A DNA stretch of 64,000 bases from Planctomycetota bacterium. Lineage in GTDB: Bacteria; Planctomycetota; Planctomycetia; Planctomycetales; Planctomycetaceae. Every line of letters starts with the position of its first letter. Position 1 is the stretch's first letter. Below, in pieces: positions 43,330-52,327 of this stretch. The stretch spans positions 1 through 64,000 of the forward strand of contig JAFEBS010000063.1 of the NCBI GenBank assembly GCA_018242525.1, read 5' to 3'. Below the pieces are notes generated by a model. It did not search any database, was not told the DNA's origin, and worked only from the letters and a program-made list of their open reading frames with translations. Both the position numbers and the translations under genes were made by a program.

Positions 43330-43518
43330 TCAGCTTTTGGGCTGTGCGGCGATCTCGCGAGCTCGGATTTCCGTCAACACGCGGGCAATGTCACGTCGCA
43401 ATTTCTTGCTGCGGTGGCCAACGGTCTTGTCCGAGGCCGCCCTCATTTTGGCGTCCAGCCGCTCACGGCATGTTTCGTTCAGCTGCAGCAGCAGTTGTTC
43501 CTGATTCAAATCTTTCAT
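43330..43518 (-). CDS. rpmC: Large subunit ribosomal protein L29
   Basis: This 62-residue two-helix protein at the exit tunnel begins MKDLNQEQLLLQLNETCRE and contains KKLRRDIARVLTEIRARE, the family signature. ATG 43518 fits the usual start. It lies between rplP and rpsQ. Confidence 0.95.
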   Translation of the reverse strand: MKDLNQEQLLLQLNETCRERLDAKMRAASDKTVGHRSKKLRRDIARVLTEIRAREIAAQPKS

Positions 43519-43566
43519 AGCCCACCCCATTGCGTGTCGTCAGTATCGACGTCACCAAGCGTTTGA

Positions 43567-43980
43567 TTAGTGCGTACGACCCACCAGGCGAACACGGATC
43601 GGCAACTTGTAAGCCACACGAGCGAAGCATTCACGCGCCGCCGCTTCGCTGACACCGGCCAATTCGAACAGAACCTTGCCTGGACGAATCACCGCCACCC
43701 AGTGGTCAGGCTCGCCCTTCCCGGTACCCATTCGCGTTTCCAGCGGACGGGCGGTCATGGGCTTGTTCGGAAAAATCCGAATGTACAACTTACCTTCACC
43801 GCGGACGTATTGCGACACAGCGACACGACAGGCTTCGATGGTGTTGCCACGAACCCGACCTGCTTCTGTGGCCTGCAGTCCCCAGTCACCGAACGACACC
43901 GTCACCCCGCGACTCGCGTTACCTTTTACGCGCCCTCTTTGCTCTTTGCGGTGCTTTACCCGCTTGGGCATGAGTGCCAT
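43567..43980 (-). CDS. rplP: Large subunit ribosomal protein L16
   Basis: This 137-residue protein near the peptidyl-transferase centre starts MALMPKRVKHRKEQRGR and includes FGDWGLQATEAGRVRGNTIE and RIFPNKPMTARPLETRMGTG. The ATG at 43980 follows AGGAGCAGACCG, a good site. It begins inside rpsC, overlapping it by 62 bases in another frame; even the later ATG (43971) leaves a 53-base overlap. Confidence 0.96.
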   Translation of the reverse strand: MALMPKRVKHRKEQRGRVKGNASRGVTVSFGDWGLQATEAGRVRGNTIEACRVAVSQYVRGEGKLYIRIFPNKPMTARPLETRMGTGKGEPDHWVAVIRPGKVLFELAGVSEAAARECFARVAYKLPIRVRLVGRTH

Positions 43981-44620
43981 CGGTCTGCTCCTGATTTTCG
44001 TATTCGCCGAGATTGATCCACACCTTGACGCCGATGACACCCATCGTCGTCTTCGCTATCGCAAACCCATAGTCGATATGCTTACGGATCGTGGACAGCG
44101 GGATCGAACCCCGGCTGGCCTTTTCCGTTCGAGACATTTCTGCACCGCCCAGGCGGCCGGAAAGCTCCAGCTTCATTCCGTCGACACCTGTTTCCATCAC
44201 CTGGTCCAGCGACCGCTTCACCACCCGGCGGAAACTGCCGCGTTTGGCCAACTGCTGAGCGATGTCTTCCGCCACCAGGACTGCCGAACGCAGCGGCTGG
44301 CTGATTTCCACAATCTTCAGATCCATCCGGCGGCCGGTCAGATCTTCCAGTTCGGCCTTCAGCCGATCCACTTCCTGTCCCTTGCGTCCGATGATAATCC
44401 CCGGACGGGCGGTATGCAGGAACACCACGACCTGGTCGCGGGTCCGCTCGATCTCAATCCGCGGGATCGCGGCAAACTCGTATTTCCGCTTGATAAACCG
44501 ACGCAGCTTGTCGTCTTCGATCAACAGATCGCCGAACTCAGCGCGTGAGGCGTACCAGCGGCTTCGCCAATCTTCGACGATCCCCACCCGGAATCCTGTC
44601 GGTCGAACTTTTTGCCCCAT
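43919..44620 (-). CDS. rpsC: Small subunit ribosomal protein S3
   Basis: This 233-residue protein at the mRNA entry site starts MGQKVRPTGFRVGIVEDW, has the KH-domain loop PGIIIGRKGQEVDRLK and the later RTEKASRGSIPLSTIRKHID and GVIGVKVWINLGEY. Its last 20 residues (from TDGTHAQAGKAP) are encoded in the region shared with the start of rplP. Confidence 0.97.
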   Translation of the reverse strand: MGQKVRPTGFRVGIVEDWRSRWYASRAEFGDLLIEDDKLRRFIKRKYEFAAIPRIEIERTRDQVVVFLHTARPGIIIGRKGQEVDRLKAELEDLTGRRMDLKIVEISQPLRSAVLVAEDIAQQLAKRGSFRRVVKRSLDQVMETGVDGMKLELSGRLGGAEMSRTEKASRGSIPLSTIRKHIDYGFAIAKTTMGVIGVKVWINLGEYENQEQTDGTHAQAGKAPQRAKRARKR

Positions 44621-44662
44621 GGAACCACACCCTTATCTCAACTGGCTTGACTGACTGAGCGA

Positions 44663-44998
44663 CTATTCCGGCGAACTGACCGACACCGTGATATGCGACA
44701 TCCGCTTCTTGATCATGAATCCCATCCCGCGTGCATGAGGCTGAATCCGCTTAAGCGTTGGGCCCGTGTCCACACTCGCGGTTCGAACCACCAGCGCATC
44801 GGCGTTTCGTACATTGGCCTCTTCCGCGTTTGCGATTGCGCTGCGAAGTGCCTTCTCCAGCATCCGTGCCCCACGGTGCGGCAGGTACCTCAATGCTTCC
44901 AGCCCTTCACGTGCCGGCCGACCGCGCAGCAAATCGGCAAGGTGCCGAAGCTTAGTCGGCGAAATACGGGCATATCGAATAGTGGCTCGGTAGTCCAT
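44663..44998 (-). CDS. rplV: Large subunit ribosomal protein L22
   Basis: This 111-residue protein lines the exit tunnel. It shows YARISPTKLRHLADLLRGRP, ALRSAIANAEEA and the tunnel hairpin IQPHARGMGFMIKKRMSHIT. ATG 44998 (MDYRATIRYAR) is the family-like start; an earlier one adds 13 residues. Confidence 0.96.
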   Translation of the reverse strand: MDYRATIRYARISPTKLRHLADLLRGRPAREGLEALRYLPHRGARMLEKALRSAIANAEEANVRNADALVVRTASVDTGPTLKRIQPHARGMGFMIKKRMSHITVSVSSPE

Positions 44999-45026
44999 GA
45001 CCCTGCTCTCAAAAACGGCTGATGCC

Positions 45027-45293
45027 TTACTTACCACCCTTGTTCCCGTGCCCGCGGAATGTGCGCGTCAACGAAAACTCACCCAATTTGTGCCCGACCA
45101 TTTCTTCCGTCACATAGACGCTGATAAACGTGCGTCCGTTGTGAACCATGAAGGTATGACCGATGAACTGTGGCGGAATCGTCGACCGTCGAGCCCACGT
45201 CTTGATCGGCTCTTTCTTCCGCCCCTGCTGTGCCTCGGCCTTCGCGATCAACTTCGCGTCGACGTAAGGTCCCTTTTTTAAGCTCCGCCCCAT
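45027..45293 (-). CDS. rpsS: Small subunit ribosomal protein S19
   Basis: This 88-residue head protein begins MGRSLKKGPYVDAKL and has IKTWARRSTIPPQFIGHTF and the C-terminal LGEFSLTRTFRGHG. All match the family. Confidence 0.97.
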   Translation of the reverse strand: MGRSLKKGPYVDAKLIAKAEAQQGRKKEPIKTWARRSTIPPQFIGHTFMVHNGRTFISVYVTEEMVGHKLGEFSLTRTFRGHGNKGGK

Positions 45294-45347
45294 GTTGTTC
45301 GCCCCGGGCCCTGTTGCCCAATCGAGAAACGGTTAACCAATTCGTAA

Positions 45348-46205
45348 CTACAGTGAAACCTGACCGTATCGTCGCGACTTGCGTCGACGAACAATCGCAT
45401 TGCGTGTTGGCCGACGGGGATTTCGCGTTCGTCCGCCCTTGGCCAGCTTTCCAGTCGGGCTGACCGGATGCCGCCCCCCGGAACGTCGACCTTCACCACC
45501 ACCCATCGGATGCGAAATCGGATTCATCGCCGAACCGCGGACATAAGGGCGGATCCCCTTGCGCCGCACTCGACCGGCCTTACCGATGACGATCATTGAG
45601 TGTTCAGAAAAACCGAGCACACCGATCGTGGCCCGGCATTCTGACGGAACTCGACGGACTTCGCCAGACGGCAGCGTAATTTGCGCCCAGTCGCCTTCCG
45701 AAGCATTCATTGTCGCTGACACACCAGCACTGCGGCACAGTTGCCCGCCACGACCCGGTTGCAATTCAATATTGTGAATTGACGTACCCACCGGAATCAA
45801 ACGCAGTGGCATGCAGTTGCCCAACATTGGTTCGCAATCCGTTCCGCTGACGATCTTGGCACCGGCCGCCAGGCCTTCTGGTGCCAGGATATACGCCTTT
45901 TCGCCATCCGCGTACTGCAGCAATGCAATCCGGCTGGTACGGTTCGGATCGTATTCAATGTGCGTCACAGTGGCGGGAATTCCGTCCTTGGCACGGCGAA
46001 AATCAATATGTCGATACAGGATTCGCGATCCGCCGCCGCGGTGACGGCAGGTGATCTTGCCCTGGAAGTTGCGGCCGCCGCGTCGCTTGAACCGGGACAC
46101 CAGCCCCTTTTCCGGGCGTTTTTTCTTGTCAGTGATGTCTTTAAAATCACTGACCTGACCGCCACGTCGGCCTGCACTCGTCGGCTTGTAGGTACGAATC
46201 CCCAT
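45348..46205 (-). CDS. rplB: Large subunit ribosomal protein L2
   Basis: This 285-residue core 50S protein supports peptidyl transfer. It begins MGIRTYKPTSAGRRGGQVSD, has GRNFQGKITCRHRGGGSRIL and the active-region SHPMGGGEGRRSGGRHPVSP near the C-terminus, including the conserved His. Confidence 0.97.
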   Translation of the reverse strand: MGIRTYKPTSAGRRGGQVSDFKDITDKKKRPEKGLVSRFKRRGGRNFQGKITCRHRGGGSRILYRHIDFRRAKDGIPATVTHIEYDPNRTSRIALLQYADGEKAYILAPEGLAAGAKIVSGTDCEPMLGNCMPLRLIPVGTSIHNIELQPGRGGQLCRSAGVSATMNASEGDWAQITLPSGEVRRVPSECRATIGVLGFSEHSMIVIGKAGRVRRKGIRPYVRGSAMNPISHPMGGGEGRRSGGRHPVSPTGKLAKGGRTRNPRRPTRNAIVRRRKSRRYGQVSL

Positions 46206-46263
46206 GCTAACCCTAACCCTATATCAATCGGTCCCAACGAATATTCAGAAGTTACCGCCAGGC

Positions 46264-46566
46264 TTAGAACAAGGCGATACGATCGTCTTCATGCAGCGTT
46301 ACGAAAGCTCGCTTGGAAGGGCTCGTCTCACCCAGCATTGCCTTAAAGCGACGACTCTTGCCCACTCGATTCTGAATCCGGACACCAGTCACGCGCACCG
46401 ACCAGTGTGCTTCCACGGCTTCCTTGACCGTTTGCTTGGTCGCGGCCGTGTTGACCAGGAAGCAGAACGTGTTGCGCCGTTCCGACAGGTGCATCGTCTT
46501 TTCAGTAATCAGCGGGCGAAGCAGGACTTCGTGTCCCCGCAGTTCAAAGCCAATTTCAGCGGCCAT
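46264..46566 (-). CDS. rplW: Large subunit ribosomal protein L23
   Basis: This 100-residue protein at the tunnel exit binds trigger factor and SRP. It has LRPLITEKTMHLSERRNTFC, TKQTVKEAVEAHWSVRVTGV and a short basic loop. ATG 46566 (MAAEIGF) is selected; an upstream start adds nine residues. Confidence 0.95.
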   Translation of the reverse strand: MAAEIGFELRGHEVLLRPLITEKTMHLSERRNTFCFLVNTAATKQTVKEAVEAHWSVRVTGVRIQNRVGKSRRFKAMLGETSPSKRAFVTLHEDDRIALF

Positions 46567-46601
46567 AATTCCCAACCTTCTCACAAATCCCAACGGCTAC
46601 T

Positions 46602-47243
46602 TCAGACCGCACGCTTGGCAAACCGGGCGCGGAACCGTTCGATCGCGTCGACCGTGACCACTAAGTACCGATTGCGGAGCAGCGTGCCCGCATTCCATTC
46701 CGTGGCTGGCACCAGCGAGCATCGTTCGATGTTACGAACCGATTTCCAGACGGTTGGATTCGCCTCGGCGATTCCGATCACGCAACTGGCTTCGCCGACA
46801 CCAATCTTGTTCAACATTTGTGCGATCGGCTTCGTCTTCGGCTCAGTCACGGTCAGTGATTTCAGCACGAACAACTCGCCATCCCGCACCTTCGAGGCAA
46901 ACGCCATCGCCGCCGCCCGCTGCAGCGCCTTGCGAGGAAGCCGGTAGCTCCAGTCTCGAGGCCGCTTGGCGAAGCAGTGGCCACCGCCACGACGGACTGG
47001 AGTCCGCTTGTTGCCCATACGGGCATTGCCCGTTCCTTTTTGCTTGTACATCTTCTTGCCGCTGCCAATCACCTCGGCACGCGACTTGGTCTTCGAAGTC
47101 CCAAGACGCTGATTCGACCCATACATCACCACTGCCTCGTGCAGCAGGCGATCCGAGATCACAGCCGCGAACTCGGCTGGATCAATCGCGCAGGTCTCTC
47201 CGGTAGGCGCACCGGACTGATCGTAAATTGGGAATGAAGCCAT
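46602..47243 (-). CDS. rplD: Large subunit ribosomal protein L4
   Basis: This 213-residue protein has a tunnel loop typical of L4: TSKTKSRAEVIGSGKKMYKQ followed by KGTGNARMGNKRTPVRRGGG, and then FAKRPRDWSYRLPRKALQRA. In Escherichia coli L4 represses its own S10 operon; this is not shown here. Confidence 0.97.
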   Translation of the reverse strand: MASFPIYDQSGAPTGETCAIDPAEFAAVISDRLLHEAVVMYGSNQRLGTSKTKSRAEVIGSGKKMYKQKGTGNARMGNKRTPVRRGGGHCFAKRPRDWSYRLPRKALQRAAAMAFASKVRDGELFVLKSLTVTEPKTKPIAQMLNKIGVGEASCVIGIAEANPTVWKSVRNIERCSLVPATEWNAGTLLRNRYLVVTVDAIERFRARFAKRAV

Positions 47244-47296
47244 TCAGATCACCACCGTTATATCATCAGAAGAAGAACCGCTCGCACCAACAGGTA

Positions 47297-47956
47297 CTAG
47301 TAACAGTTGGTTTCACGAACGACTACATATCCGCCAGAGTAGCCAGGGATCGCGCCCTTCAGCAGCAGCAACCCGGCCTCGGCGTCCATTTGCCAGACAC
47401 GCAAGCCACGCACCGTAACGCGGACGCCGCCCATGCGGCCTGGCATCTTTGTTCCCTTGAACACCTTCCCGGGATCTGTGCTCTGCCCGGTGGAACCACC
47501 CGACCGATGCACTTTCTTGACCCCGTGACTGGCACATACACCACCGAAGTGATGGCGCTTCATGACCCCGGCGAAGCCGCGGCCCTTGGACACACCAATC
47601 ACATCCACCTTCGGACAATTCTCCAGTTCAGTCACCGTCAACTGCTGACCGACGGTGTACGCGGGAGAATCACGAAACTCACGCACAAACCGCTTGGGCT
47701 CACAGTTCGCCCGCTCAACAGTGGAAGTGCGACTTGTATCCAGCACTGCAACCTGACCGCGTTCTGCACGTGTTGAAAGGCGGCGCGGCTTGTCTTCAAA
47801 GCCCAGCTGTGCGGCCGAGTAACCATCACGTTCAACTGTGCGCATCCGCAACACAGTGCATGGGCCAGCAGCGACGACAGTCACAGGCACAACGGCTCCG
47901 CGAGCATCAAACACCTGAGTCATGCCGACTTTGCGACCGAGCAACCCTCGAGCCAT
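47297..47956 (-). CDS. rplC: Large subunit ribosomal protein L3
   Basis: This 219-residue protein begins MARGLLGRKVGMTQVFDARG and contains the methylated-glutamine region KVHRSGGSTGQSTDPGKVFK and GTKMPGRMGGVRVTVRGL. The ATG at 47956 is chosen from the family start; an upstream frame extension lacks similarity. Confidence 0.97.
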   Translation of the reverse strand: MARGLLGRKVGMTQVFDARGAVVPVTVVAAGPCTVLRMRTVERDGYSAAQLGFEDKPRRLSTRAERGQVAVLDTSRTSTVERANCEPKRFVREFRDSPAYTVGQQLTVTELENCPKVDVIGVSKGRGFAGVMKRHHFGGVCASHGVKKVHRSGGSTGQSTDPGKVFKGTKMPGRMGGVRVTVRGLRVWQMDAEAGLLLLKGAIPGYSGGYVVVRETNCY

Positions 47957-48009
47957 CACACACACCCCAACCCAACAAAGGCTATCTGAAACAAAAGACC
48001 ACAAGCCAA

Positions 48010-48336
48010 TCAGTTCACCGAGGCACGAATCTTCACGTCCACTCCGGCCGGGAGCGAAAGCTTGTTCAGGGCATCAATGGTCTTGCCCGTCGGTTGAATG
48101 ATGTCCACCAGTCGCTTGTGAGTACGAATTTCGAATTGCTCACGAGACTTCTTATCAATATGAGGGCTGCGAAGCACCGTGTAGCGCTCAATTCGGGTCG
48201 GAAGGGGCACGGGACCATGCACAACAGCGCCAGTTCGTTTCGCCGTATCCACAATTTCTGCTGCGGATTGGTCGAGAACCGAATGATCGTATGATTCCAT
48301 GCGAATGCGGATTTTTTCTTGCCTTGATCCTGACAC
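48010..48336 (-). CDS. rpsJ: Small subunit ribosomal protein S10
   Basis: This 108-residue protein also acts in antitermination as NusE. It contains KIRIRMESYDHSVLDQSAAE, AKRTGAVVHGPVPLPTRIER and the C-terminal SREQFEIRTHKRLVDII. The start is probably GTG 48336; a TTG at 48357 is possible. It is the first gene of the operon, about 56 bases after the predicted transcription start. No tuf gene precedes it. Confidence 0.95.
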   Translation of the reverse strand: MSGSRQEKIRIRMESYDHSVLDQSAAEIVDTAKRTGAVVHGPVPLPTRIERYTVLRSPHIDKKSREQFEIRTHKRLVDIIQPTGKTIDALNKLSLPAGVDVKIRASVN

Positions 48337-48398
48337 GCCCAAATCCCTCTCAAACAATAAACAGACCGCGAACGGACCCCCAAAATGGGGAACCGAAG

Positions 48399-48427
48399 AT
48401 CGTATTGGGAGAGTCTTGGAATGTCAA
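48399..48427 (-). promoter_or_regulatory. Promoter of the S10-spc-alpha operon
   Basis: On the - strand, TTGACA (48427-48422) and TACGAT (48404-48399) are separated by exactly 17 bases. The -35 is perfect and the -10 matches four of six positions. Transcription would start near 48392, giving a leader of about 56 bases before rpsJ. Confidence 0.65.
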
Positions 48428-48984
48428 CGATGTGACGCGAGTTTCAAGGCCAAATTTCCACCGGGGTTAGGAGAACCATCCGGCATGCGGCCTCTGAAAT
48501 CGACTCGATCCCTTGCGAATGGCGGTAATCTACTGATTCCCTACGGAAACCGCCACTGAAGACTCGCTTTTTAGGGCTGCGAAAAACGGATTCGCGGCCC
48601 GCAGTCGCGAGGTGGCACCAGGAAGTGGATTCTTTTCGCCTCTCGATTCTGGTTAATCGTCAGCGCTCCGGCTGAGAAGGGCGACGCAAACCTCCCAGCT
48701 TCGCGCATCGTTACTCGACGGACCTTCCGCAGGGACGTCAGTCCGCGCCGTGTCCCACAGGTCTACTGGTTCACGGCGAACGTTGCGTATGATACTTTCA
48801 TAATGGCTTACCAAAGTCGATGAGCGGTGTTGGTTGCCATTCGTAACTAATGGCTGTGTTGTTGGTTACATTCATGTTACGGGAGGTCTGAAGGGTCGTT
48901 CTCTCCTTCAGGTCCTGGTAAAAGATCCACGTCGCGCAGGTGACGTTGTCCGTACGAATATCAGCAAACTGAAAAGCGATCCGC
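48428..48984. other. Divergent intergenic region before the alpha/beta hydrolase
   Basis: No gene is supported between the S10 promoter and the hydrolase start. A small hairpin CTGAAGG/CCTTCAG lies about 80-100 bases before that start. A TATGAT box near 48789 could be a -10 element but lacks a good -35. No tRNA was seen. Confidence 0.4.
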
Positions 48985-50049
48985 ATGGCGATGCATGGCC
49001 ACAGTCTGGAGCTAATCCCGTTTCAACCACCATGGTGGTTGCGCGGCGGCCACCTGCAGACATTGGCCGCTGGCTGTTGGTTCGGGCAATTGCCCAGGTA
49101 CCAAGCCACTCAGCGGCGCATCACCCTGCCCGACGGTGACATCGTTGTCGTGCATGACGACTGCCCGCTCAACTGGCGGCCTGGCGACCAGGTCGCACTG
49201 TTGATGCATGGCTTGAGCGGCAGCCATCAAAGCCCGCTACTGGTGAGACTGACCGAGAAGCTGACAAGCCACCGCCTGCGCGTTTTCCGCTGGGATTTAA
49301 GGGGTGCCGGAGCCGGACAGGGGCTCGCACGGCGGCCCTATCATGCCGGTTGCTCCGACGACTTGGCACATGTCATCAAACATGTCCTGGATTGGTGCCG
49401 GCCAATTGACGTGAAATCGGGTGAGTCCGGTTCATATCACCAGCCACGGCTGCCCTCTCAGCCGTTTCTGCACGTTCTAGGAGTGTCGCTCAGCGGCAAC
49501 ATCCTGTTGAAATACCTGGGCGAAGCTCCAGAACTGGTCCCGCCGGAACTGAAGCAGGCCATCGCCGTGAATCCGCCGATTAACCTGCTTCAAAGCGTCA
49601 AGGCCATGGGTCGCAGCCTGATTGGCTGGTATGACCGGCATTTCGCGGGAAAACTGTACCGTGACGTGAAACAACGCCGCCGGATCCTGCCAGATGCTCC
49701 GATGCCTGTTCGCTGGGACCGGCCACAAGGAATCATGGAATTTGATGACTGGTACACAGCACCGCTGAGCGGCTTCAATTCGTGTGGTGACTATTACCAG
49801 CGTTGCAGTGCCGAGCAATTTCTCCCCAGCATCGCGGTTCCGACCACGATTATTACCTCGTGCGATGATCCCATGGTTCCGCTGCCGATGATTGTGGCCA
49901 CTGTCGATCAATGGTCCACTCAAGTGCGATTGGCCGTGGTTGCGGGCGGCGGTCACGTTGGCTATTTCGCCCGGCGAAGTATCGATCCCGACGAATTCTG
50001 GCTGGACTGGCGGATAGTCGAATTGATGACGGGCAGATATCAAGAATGA
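48985..50049 (+). CDS. YheT-type alpha/beta hydrolase
   Basis: This 354-residue hydrolase has the fold and motifs of the YheT/AB-hydrolase-4 group: FQPPWWLRGGHLQTL at the N-terminus, LMHGLSGSHQSPL as the oxyanion segment, the nucleophile elbow GVSLSGNILLKYLGE, SCDDPMVPL for the acid and GGGHVGYFARR for the His. The substrate is unknown; relatives act on esters of hydrophobic substrates. The ADP-ribosylglycohydrolase gene starts inside its stop (ATGA), so the two are translated together. The start is ATG 48985 or the near ATG 48991. Confidence 0.88.
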   Translation: MAMHGHSLELIPFQPPWWLRGGHLQTLAAGCWFGQLPRYQATQRRITLPDGDIVVVHDDCPLNWRPGDQVALLMHGLSGSHQSPLLVRLTEKLTSHRLRVFRWDLRGAGAGQGLARRPYHAGCSDDLAHVIKHVLDWCRPIDVKSGESGSYHQPRLPSQPFLHVLGVSLSGNILLKYLGEAPELVPPELKQAIAVNPPINLLQSVKAMGRSLIGWYDRHFAGKLYRDVKQRRRILPDAPMPVRWDRPQGIMEFDDWYTAPLSGFNSCGDYYQRCSAEQFLPSIAVPTTIITSCDDPMVPLPMIVATVDQWSTQVRLAVVAGGGHVGYFARRSIDPDEFWLDWRIVELMTGRYQE

Positions 50050-51158
50050 CGGACGTAACACCTTCAAACGCTGAATTGACCGACCGATTCGCTGGCTTCG
50101 TGCTGGGAATGGCGGTCGGCGATGCCCTGGGACTTCCGCGGGAAGGACTGTCTCGACGTCGTGCTTTGCGCATATTCGGAACGTCGCAGTTGCAGCACGG
50201 CCTGTTCTTCGGTCGCGGAATGGTCAGTGACGACACAGAGCACATGCGTCTGACCGCCCTCGCACTTCTCGCGGAGCCAGCGGATTCCGCCCGTTTTGCA
50301 ACCTGCCTGGCTTCGAAACTGCGCTGGTGGCTGATTGCCCTGCCGGCAGGAGTGGGCCTCGCCACCGCCAGATCGATCATCCGGCTTTGGTTGGGATGGC
50401 CAGCCTTCCGCAGCGGAGTTCGCTCAGCAGGGAATGGGCCGGCCATGCGCGCTGGCATCCTCGGGCTGTGCCTGCATCGAAACCACGATCTCCTCCGCGA
50501 CTTCGTATGTGCCTCGACGCGCATCACTCACGTCGACCCCCAGGCAGAAGCTGGGGCTCAAATCATCGCCTTGGCGACCGGAGAATCTATTCGGAGCGGA
50601 GATCGACCAATCGACCCCGCGCAGTTTTTGCAAGTGTGCCAGGAATTGACGACCGACGGCGCATGGCTGACCGCGCTGCAATCCGTGGAGTCCGCCGTTC
50701 ACGCTCACGAGACGGCTGCAGAATTTGCGGCGAGGATCGGGTTGGAACGCGGTGTCACTGGTTACATGGTTCATACTGTTTCCGCTGTCCTTTTCTGCTG
50801 GCTGCGATGGCCCGGGGAATTTCGGCGCCCCGTGGAAGAAATCGTCCTGTTGGGCGGTGATGCAGACAGTACTGCTGCGATTCTCGGCGGACTGGCAGGA
50901 GCCAGCTGCGGCGTGAATGCCATTCCACCGGAATGGCTGGAAAACCTGATCGAATGGCCCTGTTCCGTTCGGTGGATGCAATCCCGCCTCGCTGTGGCAT
51001 TGCACCACCGATTCGAATCCGACGTAGTCTGTACGCCGGAATCTCGCCTTTCGCCCCTCCCCTGGGGCATCAACTCATTGGCAATACTTGGCAGAAATCT
51101 CGTGTTTCTGGTGATTGTGCTCGCCCATGGTTTACGCCGATTGCTGCCACCATATTGA
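50046..51158 (+). CDS. ADP-ribosylglycohydrolase family protein with hydrophobic tail
   Basis: The 370-residue protein belongs to the ARH/DraG family, which removes ADP-ribose from proteins or other acceptors using a binuclear magnesium site. Metal-site motifs are GMAVGDALGLPREG, SDDTEHM, GNGPAMRAG and GGDADSTAAILGGLAGA. The last 30 residues, SLAILGRNLVFLVIVLAHGL followed by RRLLPPY, look like a C-terminal membrane anchor, uncommon in this family. It is translationally coupled to the preceding hydrolase. The protein is probably a regulator or damage-repair enzyme; the acceptor is unknown. Confidence 0.9.
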   Translation: MTDVTPSNAELTDRFAGFVLGMAVGDALGLPREGLSRRRALRIFGTSQLQHGLFFGRGMVSDDTEHMRLTALALLAEPADSARFATCLASKLRWWLIALPAGVGLATARSIIRLWLGWPAFRSGVRSAGNGPAMRAGILGLCLHRNHDLLRDFVCASTRITHVDPQAEAGAQIIALATGESIRSGDRPIDPAQFLQVCQELTTDGAWLTALQSVESAVHAHETAAEFAARIGLERGVTGYMVHTVSAVLFCWLRWPGEFRRPVEEIVLLGGDADSTAAILGGLAGASCGVNAIPPEWLENLIEWPCSVRWMQSRLAVALHHRFESDVVCTPESRLSPLPWGINSLAILGRNLVFLVIVLAHGLRRLLPPY

Positions 51159-51371
51159 TCCACCGGAATTTCTGCACGAGGAATTCGCAGAACGGACGTC
51201 ATTCCGTTCACCGCAGTCGATTCCGTCACGTTCTTCACGGTCTCTTCCGGTCAGCAACGGGTTTGGGCAGCACAAGTTCCGTTCATGTGGCGACCCTCAA
51301 TGTCAATTGCCTGCGGAAACTGCAAGAATTGAGCACGAACTGGATCAGACACCTTTCTGGAAAGTGGACCG

Positions 51372-52283
51372 ATGTCTCGACTGCAACTCACCGGCCTGGT
51401 GGCCGCAACGCACACTCCCTTTCACGACGACGGATCATTGAACCTGGCTGTGGTAGATCGGCAGGCAGAACACTTGTTGCGAAACAAGGTTGCCACGGTT
51501 TTCATCGGTGGCAGCACGGGTGAAAGCCATTCCCTGAACGTAGAGGAACGTCAGCAACTGACGACTCGCTGGATGGAAGTCGTTCGCGGTACGCCGCTGA
51601 AGGTTGTGGTCCATGTGGGCTCCAATTGCCTCACGGACGCAGCAATGCTGGCTCGTCATGCTGAGAAATCCGGAGCCGTCGCGGTGGCTGCGCTCTCTCC
51701 CTCGTATTTCAAGCCACGCAATGTGGAAACGCTGGTCGCCTGTGCATGGCAGGTCGCTTCCGCTGCCCCGCAGACTCCGTTCTATTTCTATGACATTCCG
51801 GTGTTGACCGGTGTCAGCCTGTCGATGCCCGAATTCCTGGCCCACGGGCGTGAACTGATCCCCAACCTGGCCGGGCTGAAGTTTACGAACCCCGATCTGA
51901 TGGCCTATCAGGCGTGCCTGCGGGCAGGTGATGGAGCCTTCGACGTTCCCTGGGGCTGCGACGAGATTCTATTGGCCGCCCTGGCGTTTGGTGCTACGGG
52001 AGCCGTCGGTAGCACTTACAATTTTGCCGCTCCCATTTTCCATCGAGTTCTGGCGGCATTCGCCGCCGGAGATCTAAAGTCCGCTCGGGACGAACAGTAC
52101 CGGGCCGTGCAGATGATTCAGGTGCTGGTGCGATACGGTTTCATCGGTGCAACGAAGGCCGTGATGGTCATGCTCGGCGTGGATGTCGGTCCGGCTCGAT
52201 TGCCCAACGCTCTGCTGACACCAGAACAAACCGCGGGGTTGCGATCGGATTTGGAAACGCTGGGCTTTTTTGACTGGTTGTGA
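51372..52283 (+). CDS. N-acetylneuraminate lyase-type aldolase (DapA/NanA family)
   Basis: This 303-residue TIM-barrel class I aldolase has the Schiff-base Lys at about residue 170 in GLKFTNPD, the carboxylate-binding GSTGES near residue 48 and the catalytic Tyr segment FYFYDIPVLTGV. The motifs agree more with N-acetylneuraminate lyase, which splits sialic acid to pyruvate and N-acetylmannosamine, than with dihydrodipicolinate synthase. No other sialic acid gene is nearby, so the role is uncertain. The copper ATPase gene follows after 44 bases. Confidence 0.85.
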   Translation: MSRLQLTGLVAATHTPFHDDGSLNLAVVDRQAEHLLRNKVATVFIGGSTGESHSLNVEERQQLTTRWMEVVRGTPLKVVVHVGSNCLTDAAMLARHAEKSGAVAVAALSPSYFKPRNVETLVACAWQVASAAPQTPFYFYDIPVLTGVSLSMPEFLAHGRELIPNLAGLKFTNPDLMAYQACLRAGDGAFDVPWGCDEILLAALAFGATGAVGSTYNFAAPIFHRVLAAFAAGDLKSARDEQYRAVQMIQVLVRYGFIGATKAVMVMLGVDVGPARLPNALLTPEQTAGLRSDLETLGFFDWL

Positions 52284-52327
52284 TTCGTGGCTGTCATGCC
52301 ACGGAAATGGAAGTTGGAGTTCTTGAA

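Noticed and set aside
48798..48986. 62-codon - strand frame before the alpha/beta hydrolase gene
   Set aside because: No ribosome site, no conserved pattern and it overlaps the presumed promoter region.
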